A DNA stretch of 64,000 bases from Parvularculaceae bacterium (lineage in GTDB: Bacteria; Pseudomonadota; Alphaproteobacteria; Caulobacterales; Parvularculaceae): the NCBI GenBank assembly GCA_028284065.1, contig JANQSJ010000004.1:124001-188000 (forward strand), in the 5' to 3' direction. The notes under the pieces are model-generated. The model worked only from the letters and a program-made list of their open reading frames with translations, was not told the DNA's origin and ran no database searches. Position numbers and translations under genes: made by a program. Positions 53,755 through 63,237 of the stretch are shown here, piece after piece; the first letter of the stretch is position 1; each line of letters opens with the position of its first letter.

Positions 53755-54736
53755 TCCGGCTTCTGACCAAACGACTGAGGGCGTGCGGGCGGACGCGGTA
53801 TTCATCGCCGGTCCGACCGCCGGCGGCAAGACCGCAGCGGCCGTTAAGCTCGCCGCAGCGCTCGCGGCGGCTGGCCGCGCGACGGAGATCGTCAATGCGG
53901 ACGCCATGCAGGTCTACGCCGACATCCCGATTCTCTCCGCCCAGCCGTCCGAAGACGAGCGCGCCGGCGTCCCGCACCGCCTTTTCGGCTATCTTTCCGG
54001 CGCGGAACGCGGCTCGGCGGGACGCTGGGCCGAGGCGGCGCGGCGGGTCATCGACGATGCGGCCGCGCGCGGCGCCTTCGCCATCGTCGTCGGCGGGACG
54101 GGGCTTTATTTCCGGGCGCTTGAAGGCGGGCTCGACCCGGCCCCGGCCGTCCCCGACGAGATCCGCGCCGCGGCTGAAGCGCGGCTTGCGAAAATCGGCC
54201 TGTCGGCGTTTCGCGCTGAGGTTCTTTCCCGCGATCCGGCGATGGCGCGGCTCGACCCCAACGATCGCCAGCGGCATGTGCGCGCCTGGGCGGTTGTCGA
54301 AGCGACGGGGGAGCGGCTGTCCGATCTGCAGCGCGGCGAGGGCGAGGTGGGCCTTCGGCCCGCGGCCTGCGTCGTCATCGAGCCGGCGCGCGAGGCGCTC
54401 TACGCCCGCTGCGAAGCGCGGTTTGACGCAATGCTCGACGCAGGCGGGCTAGGCGAAGCGCGCGCCCTCATTGCAAGAGGCTACGCCGACGACGCGCCGG
54501 TCATGAAAGCCGTCGGCGTTGCGGAACTCATTGCTCATCTGAAGGGCGAGGCATCGCTCGACGCGGCGCGCGACCTGGCGAAACGCAACACCCGCCGCCT
54601 CGCGAAACGCCAGTTGACGTGGTTCCGAAACCAGGCGGCGGACTGGCCGCGGGCGGCGGACGCCGCATCGGCCGTCCGCTCGGTGATGGCGGATCTTGAT
54701 GCGGCCCGGGACTGCGCTGACGCCGCTACGCTCTAG
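53720..54736 (+). CDS. miaA: tRNA dimethylallyltransferase
   Basis: A 338-residue enzyme that prenylates A37 of tRNAs reading U-starting codons. Seen: P-loop GPTAGGKT (residues 31-38), NADAMQVYADIPILSAQPSEDE (acceptor-site Asp/Gln), VVGGTGLYFRALEGGL, DRQRHVRAWAVVEATG and KRNTRRLAKRQLTWFRNQ, all MiaA signatures. The start is uncertain: GTG at 53720 overlaps serB's start; GTG at 53784 would leave eight residues before the first strand and lies after a GAGGG too close to be ideal. Convergent with the isoaspartyl peptidase. Confidence 0.93.
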   Translation: MTAISDKGASDIPASDQTTEGVRADAVFIAGPTAGGKTAAAVKLAAALAAAGRATEIVNADAMQVYADIPILSAQPSEDERAGVPHRLFGYLSGAERGSAGRWAEAARRVIDDAAARGAFAIVVGGTGLYFRALEGGLDPAPAVPDEIRAAAEARLAKIGLSAFRAEVLSRDPAMARLDPNDRQRHVRAWAVVEATGERLSDLQRGEGEVGLRPAACVVIEPAREALYARCEARFDAMLDAGGLGEARALIARGYADDAPVMKAVGVAELIAHLKGEASLDAARDLAKRNTRRLAKRQLTWFRNQAADWPRAADAASAVRSVMADLDAARDCADAATL

Positions 54737-54891
54737 GTCGCCGACTGGCGCGCGCGTCATTCCGTAAGCCGAAAATGCGGTTTGCGTTTGAAGCGATTGA
54801 AGCAAACGGCTTCTAGTTTTTAATCCCACGGGTCGCGACGTGAAACCCGCGATCACCTATCGCTGCGACCCGTCCCTCGCCCGTCAAGCGC
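54737..54891. repeat. Intergenic inverted repeats between miaA and isoaspartyl peptidase
   Basis: Two hairpins lie between convergent genes: GTTTGC/GCAAAC (about 54779-54812), followed by a short T-run (CTAGTTTTTAA), and CGGGTCGC/GCGACCCG (about 54830-54873). Likely two-way termination; the first resembles common intergenic repeats of alphaproteobacteria. Confidence 0.5.
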
Positions 54892-55797
54892 TTAAAACGT
54901 GGCCGCGAAGAGTTCCGTCTCCGGGCCGACGCCGGCGCGCTTCATGCCGTCGGAATTCCAGGCGAAGGCAATGTTCCCTTTGGCGTCGACCGCGATGACG
55001 CCGCCATCGCCGCCTTGGGCCGCGACGTCCGCGATAAGGCCGTCGGCCGCGGCCTGCAGGCTTTCGCCGCGATAGCGCACCCGCGCGGCGACGTCCTGGG
55101 CGCCGCCGGCGAGGATAAAATACTCGCCAAGGCCGGTGCACGAGGCGGCGACCCATCCGTCCGCCCACGTCCCTGAGCCGATGAGCGGCGTGTCGCCGAC
55201 GCGGCCTTCAAGCTTGCCGAAAACGCCGCCTGTCGACGTCGCCGCGGCGAGGCGGCCGTCGGCGTCAATCGCGACGGCGCCGACCGTGCCGTGGCCAAGC
55301 TCGGCCTGCGTCATTTCATCGGGATAGACGCCGATGGGCGTGCGATAATAGGCGTTCGGATCATCTACGAAGGGAAGGCCGTTCTCGCGGCAGAAATTCT
55401 CCGCGCCGCGGCCTGCGAGCATTACGTGCGGCGTCTCGTCCATGACTTTGCGGGCGGCGGCGATGGGCGAGACGAGATGGGCGACGGCCGCGACGGCGCC
55501 GGCCCGGCGCGGGGCCGCGCCCGCCTCCCCACGCATGATCGACGCGTCGAGTTCGGCGTAGCCGGCCTTGTTCGGGGCGGCGCCGCGCCCGGCGATGTAA
55601 AGCCCGGAAGCCTCCATTTCAGCGACCGCCCATTCGACCACGTCCATGGACGCGTCGCCGCTGAGAAGCCGCCGGTCGGCTGCCGACGCAAGCGCCTTCA
55701 AATGCGCCTCCGCCTCCGCGTAATCCCTTCCGGCGCGCGCGCCGGCGCCGCCATGGAGGGCGAGGGCGGGGCGTCGAGGCTGAGGCGCGTTTGTCAT
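54892..55797 (-). CDS. Isoaspartyl peptidase / L-asparaginase (Ntn hydrolase)
   Basis: A 301-residue self-processing Ntn hydrolase (IaaA/EcAIII type) that cuts beta-aspartyl dipeptides and asparagine. Seen: [23 protein letters not shown] and the processing site [14 protein letters not shown] with catalytic Thr171, then [26 protein letters not shown] and GEYFI. Autocleavage before Thr171 would give alpha (170) and beta (131) chains. No signal peptide. Start ATG at 55797, with AAAGGA eight bases before; the longer frame upstream is not needed. Divergent from gpmA. Confidence 0.92.
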   Translation of the reverse strand: MTNAPQPRRPALALHGGAGARAGRDYAEAEAHLKALASAADRRLLSGDASMDVVEWAVAEMEASGLYIAGRGAAPNKAGYAELDASIMRGEAGAAPRRAGAVAAVAHLVSPIAAARKVMDETPHVMLAGRGAENFCRENGLPFVDDPNAYYRTPIGVYPDEMTQAELGHGTVGAVAIDADGRLAAATSTGGVFGKLEGRVGDTPLIGSGTWADGWVAASCTGLGEYFILAGGAQDVAARVRYRGESLQAAADGLIADVAAQGGDGGVIAVDAKGNIAFAWNSDGMKRAGVGPETELFAATF

Positions 55798-55924
55798 CGG
55801 CGTTTCCTTTCTTCGACGCCGATACGCCAGCCTGCGCGCAAACGCCAGCCGCTCCGTCGCCGGCATGGGCTGGCCTTATGGACGCGCCCCGGATATGCCG
55901 GCGCCTCAAAGCGAGGAGTTGACG

Positions 55925-56659
55925 ATGGCCAAGTTGGCGCTCTTGCGGCATGGGCAAAGCGAGTGGAACTTGCAGAACCGGTTCACGGGATGGGTGGACG
56001 TGGACCTGACCGACCAGGGCGTCGCGGAGGCGCGCCGCGCGGGCGCCATGCTGGCGGAGGAGGGGAGCGCCTATGCGGCGTGCTACGCTTCGGTGCTGAA
56101 GCGGGCGATCCGGACCCTGAATTTCGCCCTTGAGGGCATGGACCGTTTGTGGCTGCCGGTGACGAAGGACTGGCGATTGAACGAGCGCCACTATGGCGGC
56201 CTGACGGGCCTTAACAAGGCCGAGACGGCTGAACGCCATGGAGCGGACCAGGTGAAGATCTGGCGTCGGTCGTTCGACACGCCGCCGCCGCCGTTTGACG
56301 GCGCCGCCTCGGATGATCCGTGCGACGACCCGCGCTATGCGCATGTGGCCGCGGACGTCCTTCCGAATTCGGAGTCATTGAAGACGACGCTCGATCGGGT
56401 CGAACCCTATTGGCGGGCTGAGATCGCGCCGCGGCTTGAAGCGGGCGAATCGCTGATTGTCGCCGCGCATGGCAATTCATTGCGAGCGATCGTGAAGCTG
56501 CTGTTCGACGTATCCGATGAGGATATCGTGTCGGTTGAGATCCCCACCGGCAATCCGTTGGTGATCGAGCTCGTCGAAGGGACAACGCAGGCCGCTGCGG
56601 CGCGCTACCTTGACGAGGCGCGGGCGACTACGCTTCCGCCGGTTCCGATTCCTGCTTGA
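55925..56659 (+). CDS. gpmA: 2,3-bisphosphoglycerate-dependent phosphoglycerate mutase
   Basis: A 244-residue glycolytic enzyme. Seen: LLRHGQSEWNLQNRFTGWVDVDL (phospho-His9), TSVL-type segment YASVLKRAIRT, WRLNERHYGGLTGLNKAETAE (substrate-binding Glu/Arg), and IVAAHGNSLRAIVK (second His). Full length. GAGGAG lies about seven bases before ATG 55925. Its 3' end overlaps the HxlR gene's stop by 32 bases (convergent). Confidence 0.96.
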   Translation: MAKLALLRHGQSEWNLQNRFTGWVDVDLTDQGVAEARRAGAMLAEEGSAYAACYASVLKRAIRTLNFALEGMDRLWLPVTKDWRLNERHYGGLTGLNKAETAERHGADQVKIWRRSFDTPPPPFDGAASDDPCDDPRYAHVAADVLPNSESLKTTLDRVEPYWRAEIAPRLEAGESLIVAAHGNSLRAIVKLLFDVSDEDIVSVEIPTGNPLVIELVEGTTQAAAARYLDEARATTLPPVPIPA

Positions 56660-57404
56660 CGCCGAGGTCGGTCCGAGTGCGGAGCGATGCGGCGACTTTC
56701 TCGCGCTCCCGTGTCTTGATGAACTCGGAGACCTCAAAGGCGATGTCGGCGCCGGGGGTAAAGGATGCGACGAAGTGCCGGACGACCTCCGCGTCCCCTG
56801 ACCACTGGCTGCGCTCTATCGATTCTTCAATATATACTTCGCCGCGCATCGCCTGAAGCATGGACGCCACGTCCGTCGCGAACTTCGCGACCGCAGGCGT
56901 ATCGCCGCCGCGGCGCGCCGTCATTTCGCCGTTCATGAAAAAATATGTATACGGCGCGTCGTCTATCATCGCCTGCAGCACATAATTCGCATGCGGCTGG
57001 GCGCATTTGTTCGCGAACATCTCGGTCGCCAGGGCCACCGAATCCGGCTGCAGGTCATTTGAAAAAAGGCAGTCCTTCGGCTCCGAGGCGCCTGGGCGGC
57101 TCATAAAGTACTCGATCGCCCAGAACATGAGTTCGCGCAGCGCCGGGCGCATGCTCTCACCCGCGTCGGAAAGCCGATACTTGCTGCGCGCGTCCGCGCT
57201 TGTCGACACGACAAGGTCGGCTTCCTCAAGCTCCTTAAGGCGCTTGCTGAGAAGGTTCGTGCCGATGCCCGGCAGGGCCGCATGAAGGTCCCCGAAGCGT
57301 CTCGGCCCCAGAAACAGCTCGCGGACGATAAGGAGCGTCCAGCGTTCGCCAAGCAGGTCGAGCGCATAGGCGAGCACGCACTCCTGATTATAGGTCCGGG
57401 CCAT
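56628..57404 (-). CDS. HxlR-type winged-helix regulator with C-terminal ligand-like domain
   Basis: A 258-residue regulator. N-terminal HxlR domain (residues about 1-100): CVLAYALDLLGERWTLLIVRELFLGPRRFGDLHAALPGIGTNLLSKRLKELEEADLV is the family pattern, including the conserved Cys9. The remaining 150 residues form a second domain of SCP2/START-like look with TYFFMNGEMTARRG; its ligand is unknown. Start ATG at 57404, with GGGAGG six bases before. Convergent with gpmA (32-base overlap). A small exported-protein gene is divergent and may be its target (inference). Confidence 0.9.
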   Translation of the reverse strand: MARTYNQECVLAYALDLLGERWTLLIVRELFLGPRRFGDLHAALPGIGTNLLSKRLKELEEADLVVSTSADARSKYRLSDAGESMRPALRELMFWAIEYFMSRPGASEPKDCLFSNDLQPDSVALATEMFANKCAQPHANYVLQAMIDDAPYTYFFMNGEMTARRGGDTPAVAKFATDVASMLQAMRGEVYIEESIERSQWSGDAEVVRHFVASFTPGADIAFEVSEFIKTREREKVAASLRTRTDLGVKQESEPAEA

Positions 57405-57746
57405 TCTTGTCCTCCCAAGCCGCGGCGCTTTCTTGCGCCGTCTGGTGTGGTTTTCGCCGCGTTTGCTCTGACCGAGGGCTGTTTTCAGCCACTTGATCGC
57501 CAGGCCGTTAGTCACTCGAGCCAGCAGGTCTCCTGAGCCATTACGTCTCTAAAGGCGACAGGTCTAAAGGCGACAGGAAGCGCGGTCCGAGGTCCGCGCC
57601 GCCAGCGCGCGTGTTCCGGGACGCTAACATGACGGCTCCCCTCTAAAAATATCCTTGACACTTTAAAAATCAATAGTAAACTCATCAGTGTTGTTGAGCG
57701 CATGCGCTATCCATGGATAGCATCGACCACGCATTGGAGCACTGAC
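57405..57746. promoter_or_regulatory. Divergent control region with strong promoter and palindromes
   Basis: Plus strand: TTGACA (57655-57660), 16-base spacer and TAAACT (57677-57682) form a strong promoter for the exported-protein gene, followed by palindromes GCGCATGCGC (57698-57707) and CTATCCATGGATAG (57707-57720). On the minus strand TTGATT, 16 bases and TATTTT near 57669-57642 could drive HxlR. A 15-base unit (TCTAAAGGCGACAGG) is repeated in tandem at 57548-57577. A 29-codon frame (57630-57541, minus, with GAGGGG before its ATG) could be a leader peptide of the HxlR transcript. Confidence 0.6.
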
Positions 57747-58019
57747 ATGAGAATCGCCCTTATCGCCGCTGGCGTCGCCTCCGCCGCAGCAGTCGCCACG
57801 CCGGCGCTCGCGAGCACAGCCAAGCACGTCAATCTCTGCGTCGCGGAGATGAAAAAAGAGGGTATCGCCCCATCGGGTGATTTCCGGAGCAAATTCGTCA
57901 AGTCGCGCGGCGCGTCGACCAAGACGCTGTTCATCGACCTCATCCCCAGTGACGGCGATACCGTCAACGGGAAGTGCAAGGTCTCACGCGGGAAGGTGAA
58001 GGAAGTCTCCCTCGCCTGA
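57747..58019 (+). CDS. Small exported protein of unknown function
   Basis: A 90-residue protein. Residues 1-22 form a clear signal peptide (MRIALIAAGVASAAAVATPALA). The mature 68 residues are Lys-rich with two Cys (positions 31 and 76): HVNLCVAEMKKEGIAPSGDFRSKFVKSRG and GDTVNGKCKVSRGKVKEVSLA, possibly one disulfide. GGAG lies seven bases before ATG 57747. A strong promoter with palindromic sites lies upstream, and a rho-independent terminator follows. No family recognised. Confidence 0.8.
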   Translation: MRIALIAAGVASAAAVATPALASTAKHVNLCVAEMKKEGIAPSGDFRSKFVKSRGASTKTLFIDLIPSDGDTVNGKCKVSRGKVKEVSLA

Positions 58020-58452
58020 CCCCAAAGCCATTGGCCGCCCTCCCTGAATGTCACAACCCGGCGGCTGACCCTCGCCTGACCCCTACTTAGGCGAAGCCCG
58101 CGCCGGCGACGGCGCGGGCGTTTTTTTGGCCATCCGAGGCGTTCAGTCGCGTTTCCCGCGTTGACGGAGCGTTCCCCGCCTCATGCATTCGTCGGCGGGA
58201 GCATGCGCGCCGCCTTGATCAGGAAGGTGGCCGCGCGACGAATTGAGTTGTTCATTTTGTCTGTGGTCCCCTTTAGAAGTGTCATCGGTCGGCGATGCGG
58301 CGATCCGGCCGATTTTGGCTGGATTCTGGCATGTCTTGAGCCAGCAGGGAGCCTTGAGCGCGCCGGCGCCGTCGCCTGAGCGATCACGATCGCGCGTAGC
58401 GTCGGCGAGCAGTGGCGTAAGGCGCGGCGCGGGTTTGAGGCGTGGGTTCGAT
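58020..58452. other. Gap before the DAHP synthase gene
   Basis: 433 bases with the terminator at 58096-58127 and the promoter/leader of the DAHP synthase gene. On the minus strand a 24-codon frame (58255-58181, [18 protein letters not shown]...) has AGGGGA eleven bases before its ATG and could be a small peptide, but the evidence is weak. I see no riboswitch or Trp/Phe-rich attenuator peptide. Confidence 0.4.
58096..58127 (+). terminator. Rho-independent terminator of the small exported-protein gene
   Basis: GCCCGCGCCG (58096-58105), tetraloop GCGA, CGGCGCGGGC (58110-58119), then seven T (58121-58127): a perfect ten-pair stem and a T-run about 80 bases after the stop codon. Confidence 0.95.
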
Positions 58453-59832
58453 ATGTCTGTACAAGCAATCAATAAGGCCCGAAACGCCGATTGGGCGCCC
58501 GGGACCTGGCGGGCGCGGCCTGCGCGGCACATCCCGGACGACTATCCCGACCCGGATGCGCTGGCCGCGGCGGAGGCCGAACTCAGCGGCTATCCGCCGC
58601 TCGTCTTCGCGGGGGAAGTGCGGACCTTGCGCGCGCGCCTAGCCGCTGTCGCCGACGGAGAAGCGTTTCTCCTCCAGGGCGGCGACTGCGCGGAGAGCTT
58701 CAAGGAGTTCCATCCCAACAACATTCGCGACACGTTCCGGGTGCTGTTGCAGATGGCGGTGGCGCTGACCTTCGGCGCCGGCGCGCCCGTCGTGAAGGTG
58801 GGGCGGATCGCCGGCCAGTTCGCGAAACCGCGATCCGCGCCGACCGAAACGCGCGACGGCGTGACGCTTCCGAGCTACCGCGGCGATAACATTAACGGCA
58901 TGGAGTTCGACTTCGCGTCGCGCACGCCGGACCCGCAACGCCTCTTGAAGTCCTACGGCCAGGCGGCGGCGACGCTTAACCTCATTCGAGCCTTCGCAAG
59001 AGGCGGGTATGCGTCCCTGTCTAACGTTCATCAGTGGAACCTTGAATTTGTCGCGGGCGATCGGCAGAGCGACCGTTACCGCGCGCTCGCTGACAAGATC
59101 TCCGAAGCGTTGACGTTCATGCGCGCCTGCGGCGTCACCGGTGAAAAAGTGGCGTCCCTGCGCGAGACCGACTTCTTCACAAGCCACGAAGCGCTTCTTC
59201 TGGGGTTCGAAGAGGCGATGACGCGCGTCGATTCAACGACCGGGCGGTGGTACGACACGTCCGCGCACATGATCTGGATTGGCGACAGGACGCGGCAGCC
59301 CGACGGCGCGCACGTTGAATTCTGTCGCGGCGTCGAAAACCCGATTGGCGTCAAATGCGGGCCAAGTCTCGATCCGGAAGAACTGTTGCGTCTTCTCGAT
59401 ATTCTCGATCCGGAGAATGAAGCAGGCAGAATTGTCCTGATTGCGCGGTTCGGCGCCGACAAGGTCGCTGACGGGCTGCCGAAATTGCTTCGGGCGGTCG
59501 CCCGCGAAGGCCGCACGGTCGTCTGGTCAAGCGACCCGATGCACGGCAACACCATTAAGACTGACACAGGGGTGAAGACGCGCCGCGTCGACGCCGTCTT
59601 GAAGGAAGTGGATGAATTTTTCTCCATCTGTCGCGGCGAGGGCGCGTATCCGGGCGGGGTTCATTTTGAGATGACCGGCCAGAACGTGACCGAATGCCTG
59701 GGCGGCAGCGACGAGGTTAAGGAAAGCGATCTTAACTCGCGCTACCACACCCATTGCGATCCGCGGCTCAATGCGAGCCAGGCGCTCGAACTAGCGTTCA
59801 TATTAGCCAACCGGCTAAAGGCGCGCGCTTAG
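58453..59832 (+). CDS. aroG: 3-deoxy-7-phosphoheptulonate synthase, class II
   Basis: A 459-residue DAHP synthase: PEP and erythrose 4-phosphate to DAHP, first step of the shikimate pathway. Class II (plant/mycobacterial type) motifs: [11 protein letters not shown] (metal Cys), [72 protein letters not shown] and [18 protein letters not shown]. Start: ATG at 58453 ([24 protein letters not shown]). Full length. The gap upstream may hold its control elements, but I see no specific one. Confidence 0.96.
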   Translation: MSVQAINKARNADWAPGTWRARPARHIPDDYPDPDALAAAEAELSGYPPLVFAGEVRTLRARLAAVADGEAFLLQGGDCAESFKEFHPNNIRDTFRVLLQMAVALTFGAGAPVVKVGRIAGQFAKPRSAPTETRDGVTLPSYRGDNINGMEFDFASRTPDPQRLLKSYGQAAATLNLIRAFARGGYASLSNVHQWNLEFVAGDRQSDRYRALADKISEALTFMRACGVTGEKVASLRETDFFTSHEALLLGFEEAMTRVDSTTGRWYDTSAHMIWIGDRTRQPDGAHVEFCRGVENPIGVKCGPSLDPEELLRLLDILDPENEAGRIVLIARFGADKVADGLPKLLRAVAREGRTVVWSSDPMHGNTIKTDTGVKTRRVDAVLKEVDEFFSICRGEGAYPGGVHFEMTGQNVTECLGGSDEVKESDLNSRYHTHCDPRLNASQALELAFILANRLKARA

Positions 59833-59966
59833 TCGCGTCGGGTATCCGAGCGAGCCGCTGAAACACGCGGTAACATTCTTTGAACGCTCGCCCTTCGCAA
59901 TGCAGTATAAGCTATTAAAATCTTTCGATATCCTGCATCGGCAAAGCTCGGGGGAAAAGCGGGATC

Positions 59967-60953
59967 ATGAGTACGTCTGCGGCGGATTGTTCAACGAGGC
60001 CCGACCAGCTGCGCGCCGGCGTCATCGGCGCGGGCGTGTTTGGCGGGTTCCACGCTCAGAAATACGCCGCTGCGGATGGCGTCCAGCTTGCCTCCGTTTT
60101 TGACGTAGACGCCGAACGCGCGGCCCATCTCGCCGATCAACACGGCGCGGCCGCAACCTCGTCCATCGACGCGTTTCTGGACTGCGTTGACATTGTCACG
60201 ATCGCCTCGCCTGCGGCGTCGCATTATCCGCTCGCGCGGGCGGCCCTCACGGCCGGACGGCACGTGTATGTAGAAAAACCTCTGGCGCTCCAGGTTGACC
60301 ACGCGGAGTCGCTTTCGCGCATCGCCGCTGAACGCGGGCGCGTCCTGTTTGTCGGCCACCAGGAGCGTCTCGTTCTGGATGCGATCGGGCTTTTCGCTTC
60401 GGACGAGCGGCCGAAGCGCCTGGAGTTCGCCCGTTGCGGCCCCGCGTCCGGGCGCTGCGAAGAAGTGTCCGTGGTCTGGGACCTTATGATCCATGACCTC
60501 GATCTTGCGGCGCGTCTCGGGTGCGCGCGTCCGGTTGATGTGAAGGCGGCCGGGTCCGCCCATGAAACCGTCGCCACGATTGAGTTCGAGGGCGGCTGCG
60601 CGGCCTCGTTTCTGGCCAGCCGGCGTCAGTCCATGCGTCGTCGAATGATGAGCGCCCACTACGCTGACGGCGTCGTGACGGTAGACTTCCTTAGTCGCTC
60701 CCTCACGTCGACGCGCCCGGACGGCGTCTTGCGCCAAATGGCGCTTGGCAAGGCGCTGGACGACCCGTTGGGCGCGCACGTGGCGACTTTCTTGTCCAGC
60801 GTGCGCGGCGAAAGCGCGGCGGATGTTGTCGCCGCGGACGGCGTTGATTCCATCGCTCTTGCGGCTCAGGTCGACCGCGCGGTTGACGCGATATCGGCGA
60901 AGGCGCTCCCCGGCCGGGATGTTGCCGAAAACGCCGACCGTCTCTTCGCATAA
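59967..60953 (+). CDS. Gfo/Idh/MocA family oxidoreductase
   Basis: A 328-residue NAD(P)-dependent oxidoreductase-type protein. Rossmann motif AGVIGAGVFGGFHAQKYA (residues 17-34), then ASVFDVDAERA, VDIVTIASPAASHYPLARAALTAGRHVYVEKPLAL (EKP motif with catalytic Lys), and HDLDLAARLG (conserved His). Family members oxidise or reduce sugars, inositols and biliverdin-like compounds; the substrate cannot be read. ATG at 59967, with GGGGGA about nine bases before. A single gene between aroG and the glycine riboswitch. Confidence 0.88.
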   Translation: MSTSAADCSTRPDQLRAGVIGAGVFGGFHAQKYAAADGVQLASVFDVDAERAAHLADQHGAAATSSIDAFLDCVDIVTIASPAASHYPLARAALTAGRHVYVEKPLALQVDHAESLSRIAAERGRVLFVGHQERLVLDAIGLFASDERPKRLEFARCGPASGRCEEVSVVWDLMIHDLDLAARLGCARPVDVKAAGSAHETVATIEFEGGCAASFLASRRQSMRRRMMSAHYADGVVTVDFLSRSLTSTRPDGVLRQMALGKALDDPLGAHVATFLSSVRGESAADVVAADGVDSIALAAQVDRAVDAISAKALPGRDVAENADRLFA

Positions 60954-61418
60954 AGCGCGTCCAAGAGACATAGGCACCGCCATCGTCGGTAACCCGTCAA
61001 GTCTTCGCCAGAGCTGACTTGCTGTGAACGGCTTGCGTTCCCGAGCTATCTCTTCCCCGTGACGCAAAGCGGTTGAGCCGCCTGGGCGCTGTTTTGACAA
61101 CGAGGGCGGTTCAGAAGCTTCCCGTTACAGTTTTTAGTCGCGCTGAGCCTTATCGCCTCCAGGTGTTTTTCGTCTGCGGCGAAAGCCCTGCGTCGATGGA
61201 GATTGATGTGGGAGGCCTTGAGGGCTTTTTGCGTCCATTCGCAAATGACGCCGACTTCTAGATGGAGTCTGCCCGTCTTGAATTGCGGGGCCGTTGCGAC
61301 GCCTGCGGATCGCGCGAGGGCCAAATAACCGCGACAACGCGTCGGCGGAAAAACGCCTTGTCGCGCCGGATACGCCCTGTCGGAACCAGATTATGTTTGC
61401 TAATCTCCTCGCTTGCGT
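60954..61418. other. Gap between the oxidoreductase and the glycine riboswitch
   Basis: 465 bases without a supported gene. It must hold the promoter of the gcv operon. A 62-codon frame (TTG 61073 to TAG 61261) encodes a plausible but motif-free peptide and lacks a ribosome site; the minus strand is equally open. I see no clear terminator here. Confidence 0.4.
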
Positions 61419-61630
61419 AGCGGGAGAGTTCGGTCGCGACATCGCGGCCGGCGCCGAAGGAGCAACCGCCCCGGAAACTCTCAGGCAAACGGGACCGCGC
61501 GCAGGATAAAGGCTGGAAAGCGAAGCTGAAGCGGTCTGAGCGCCGCCGTCGGCCAAGCACCGAAGGAGTAAGCGCGAGGTGGGCCAAAGTCGCTGCCTGG
61601 CGTGAAATCTCTCAGGTTCATGGACAGCCG
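61419..61630 (+). promoter_or_regulatory. Tandem glycine riboswitch of the gcvTHP operon
   Basis: Two glycine aptamers in series. Aptamer 1 (about 61419-61505): GGGAGAGTTC stem, GCGCCGAAGGAGCAA core, AACTCTCAGGCAAA and GGACCGCG. Aptamer 2 (about 61511-61630): GCTGGAAAGC stem, GCACCGAAGGAGTAA core, AATCTCTCAGGTTCA and GGACAGC. The 'CCGAAGGAG...AA' and 'CTCTCAGG..A' cores are diagnostic. It lies 60 bases before gcvT and should turn the operon on when glycine is high (family behaviour). Confidence 0.93.
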
Positions 61631-61690
61631 GGGCCGTTCGATTGCGCCGCGCCGGAGTCGGCGCGGATTATTCTGGAACGGCGGCGCGCA

Positions 61691-62851
61691 ATGCCCATTG
61701 AAGACGAAGCCCTCAAGCGTACGCCGCTTTATGAGGCCCATCAGGCGGCCGGGGCTAAGTTCGGCCCTTTCGCCGGGTATGACATGCCCATTCAGTACCC
61801 TGACGGCGTAATGCGCGAGCATCTGCACACGCGCGCCGCCGCCGGTCTGTTTGACGTGTCGCACATGGGTCAGGCCTTCCTGCGCGCGAGGGGCTCACGG
61901 CTCGGGACGCCCGAAGCGCATGAAGCCGTGGCGCGCGCGTTGGAGACGTTGGCGCCGGGCGAGTTCCTGAAACTTAAACGCGGCGGCCTGCGCTATTCGG
62001 CGCTTCTGAATGACGAAGGCGGCATCCTCGATGATTTCATCGCCACGCGCGCGCCGGAAGAAGACCGCGACGGCGAGTTCTTCCTTGTTGTCAACGCCGC
62101 CTGCAAGGATCAGGACTTCGCGTTAATCCGTGGCAAGATTGGCGGCGCAACAGAGCTTGATGTGCTCAATGATCGCGGGCTTTTGGCCCTTCAGGGGCCG
62201 GAAGCGGCGGCGATCATAGACGACCTATTTCCGGGCGCGGCGACGCAAGGTTTCATGACCATGCGCCGGGCGCAATGGAAGGGCGTCGATGTGCTCGTGT
62301 CCCGGTGCGGCTACACGGGCGAGGATGGCTTTGAAGTTTCGCTGCCCGCGGACGCCGCTTGCGCGTTTGCCGAAACGCTTCTCGCCCGGGACGCGGTGAA
62401 ATGGATCGGGCTTGGGGCCCGCGACAGCCTGCGCCTTGAGGCGGGGCTGTGCCTTTACGGCCACGATCTCGACGAGACGACCTCGCCGGTGGAGGGCGCG
62501 ATCGATTTTGCGATCGGCAAACGCCGCCGCCGCGAGGGCGGCTTTCCCGGCTTTGAGCGAATCGCCAGAGAGCTTGCGGATGGACCGCGCAGGCGGCGGG
62601 TCGGCATTGCGCCTGAGGGCCGCGCGCCGGTGCGCGAGGGCGCTGAGGTTATTGACGCCGACGGACGCGCCGTTGGCCGGGTTACGTCTGGCTGCTTCGG
62701 CCCAAGCGCTGAGCGGCCGGTGGCGATGGGCTATGTGGACGCGGCGCATGCCGAGACCGGAACCCCGTTGCAGGTCGTCGTAAGAGGCAAGGCGCTGCCC
62801 GCATCGGTCGCCGAAACGCCGTTCGTTCCGCAGCGATATTATCGGGGATAG
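61691..62851 (+). CDS. gcvT: Glycine cleavage system T protein (aminomethyltransferase)
   Basis: A 386-residue enzyme that moves the methylene from the lipoyl-bound aminomethyl group of H protein to THF, releasing ammonia. Seen: [51 protein letters not shown], the N-terminal THF-site pattern; [28 protein letters not shown]; and a late barrel with [21 protein letters not shown]. Start: ATG at 61691, about 60 bases after the riboswitch. First gene of gcvT-gcvH-gcvPA. Confidence 0.97.
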   Translation: MPIEDEALKRTPLYEAHQAAGAKFGPFAGYDMPIQYPDGVMREHLHTRAAAGLFDVSHMGQAFLRARGSRLGTPEAHEAVARALETLAPGEFLKLKRGGLRYSALLNDEGGILDDFIATRAPEEDRDGEFFLVVNAACKDQDFALIRGKIGGATELDVLNDRGLLALQGPEAAAIIDDLFPGAATQGFMTMRRAQWKGVDVLVSRCGYTGEDGFEVSLPADAACAFAETLLARDAVKWIGLGARDSLRLEAGLCLYGHDLDETTSPVEGAIDFAIGKRRRREGGFPGFERIARELADGPRRRRVGIAPEGRAPVREGAEVIDADGRAVGRVTSGCFGPSAERPVAMGYVDAAHAETGTPLQVVVRGKALPASVAETPFVPQRYYRG

Positions 62852-62862
62852 GAGCATTTTCG

Positions 62863-63234
62863 ATGACGGTTAAGTACACCAAAGAACATGAATGGGTGCG
62901 CGTCGAAGGCGATGTCGCGACTGTCGGCATTACGCCGCACGCCGCGGAGCAACTTGGCGATGTTGTATTCGTCGAGCTGCCGGACGTCGGCGCGGCGTTC
63001 GAGCGCGACGCAGACATGGCGGTTGTGGAATCAGTGAAGGCGGCGTCGGATGTCTATGCGCCTGTATCCGGGGAGATCGTCGAAGCGAACGGCGCGATCG
63101 TCGAGGATCCGGCCCAAGTCAATGCCGATCCCGCGGGCGGCGCCTGGTTCGTCAAGATGAAATTATCCAATGCGGGCGAGCTGGGCGAGCTGATGGACGA
63201 AGACGCCTACAAGAAGCTTCTGGAGTCGCTCTAG
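62863..63234 (+). CDS. gcvH: Glycine cleavage system H protein
   Basis: A 123-residue lipoyl carrier. Lipoylated Lys59 sits in [16 protein letters not shown], with the usual upstream [20 protein letters not shown] and downstream [17 protein letters not shown]. It shuttles the aminomethyl group between P, T and L proteins. Eleven bases after gcvT and three before gcvPA, so one transcript. Full length. Confidence 0.98.
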   Translation: MTVKYTKEHEWVRVEGDVATVGITPHAAEQLGDVVFVELPDVGAAFERDADMAVVESVKAASDVYAPVSGEIVEANGAIVEDPAQVNADPAGGAWFVKMKLSNAGELGELMDEDAYKKLLESL

Positions 63235-63237
63235 GCC

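Noticed and set aside
58181-58255. 24-codon minus-strand frame before aroG
   Set aside because: Ribosome site is at the limit of spacing and the peptide has no feature beyond a basic helix; mentioned only within the gap.
61073-61261. 62-codon frame in the gap before the glycine riboswitch
   Set aside because: TTG start without ribosome site, opposite strand equally open, no motif.
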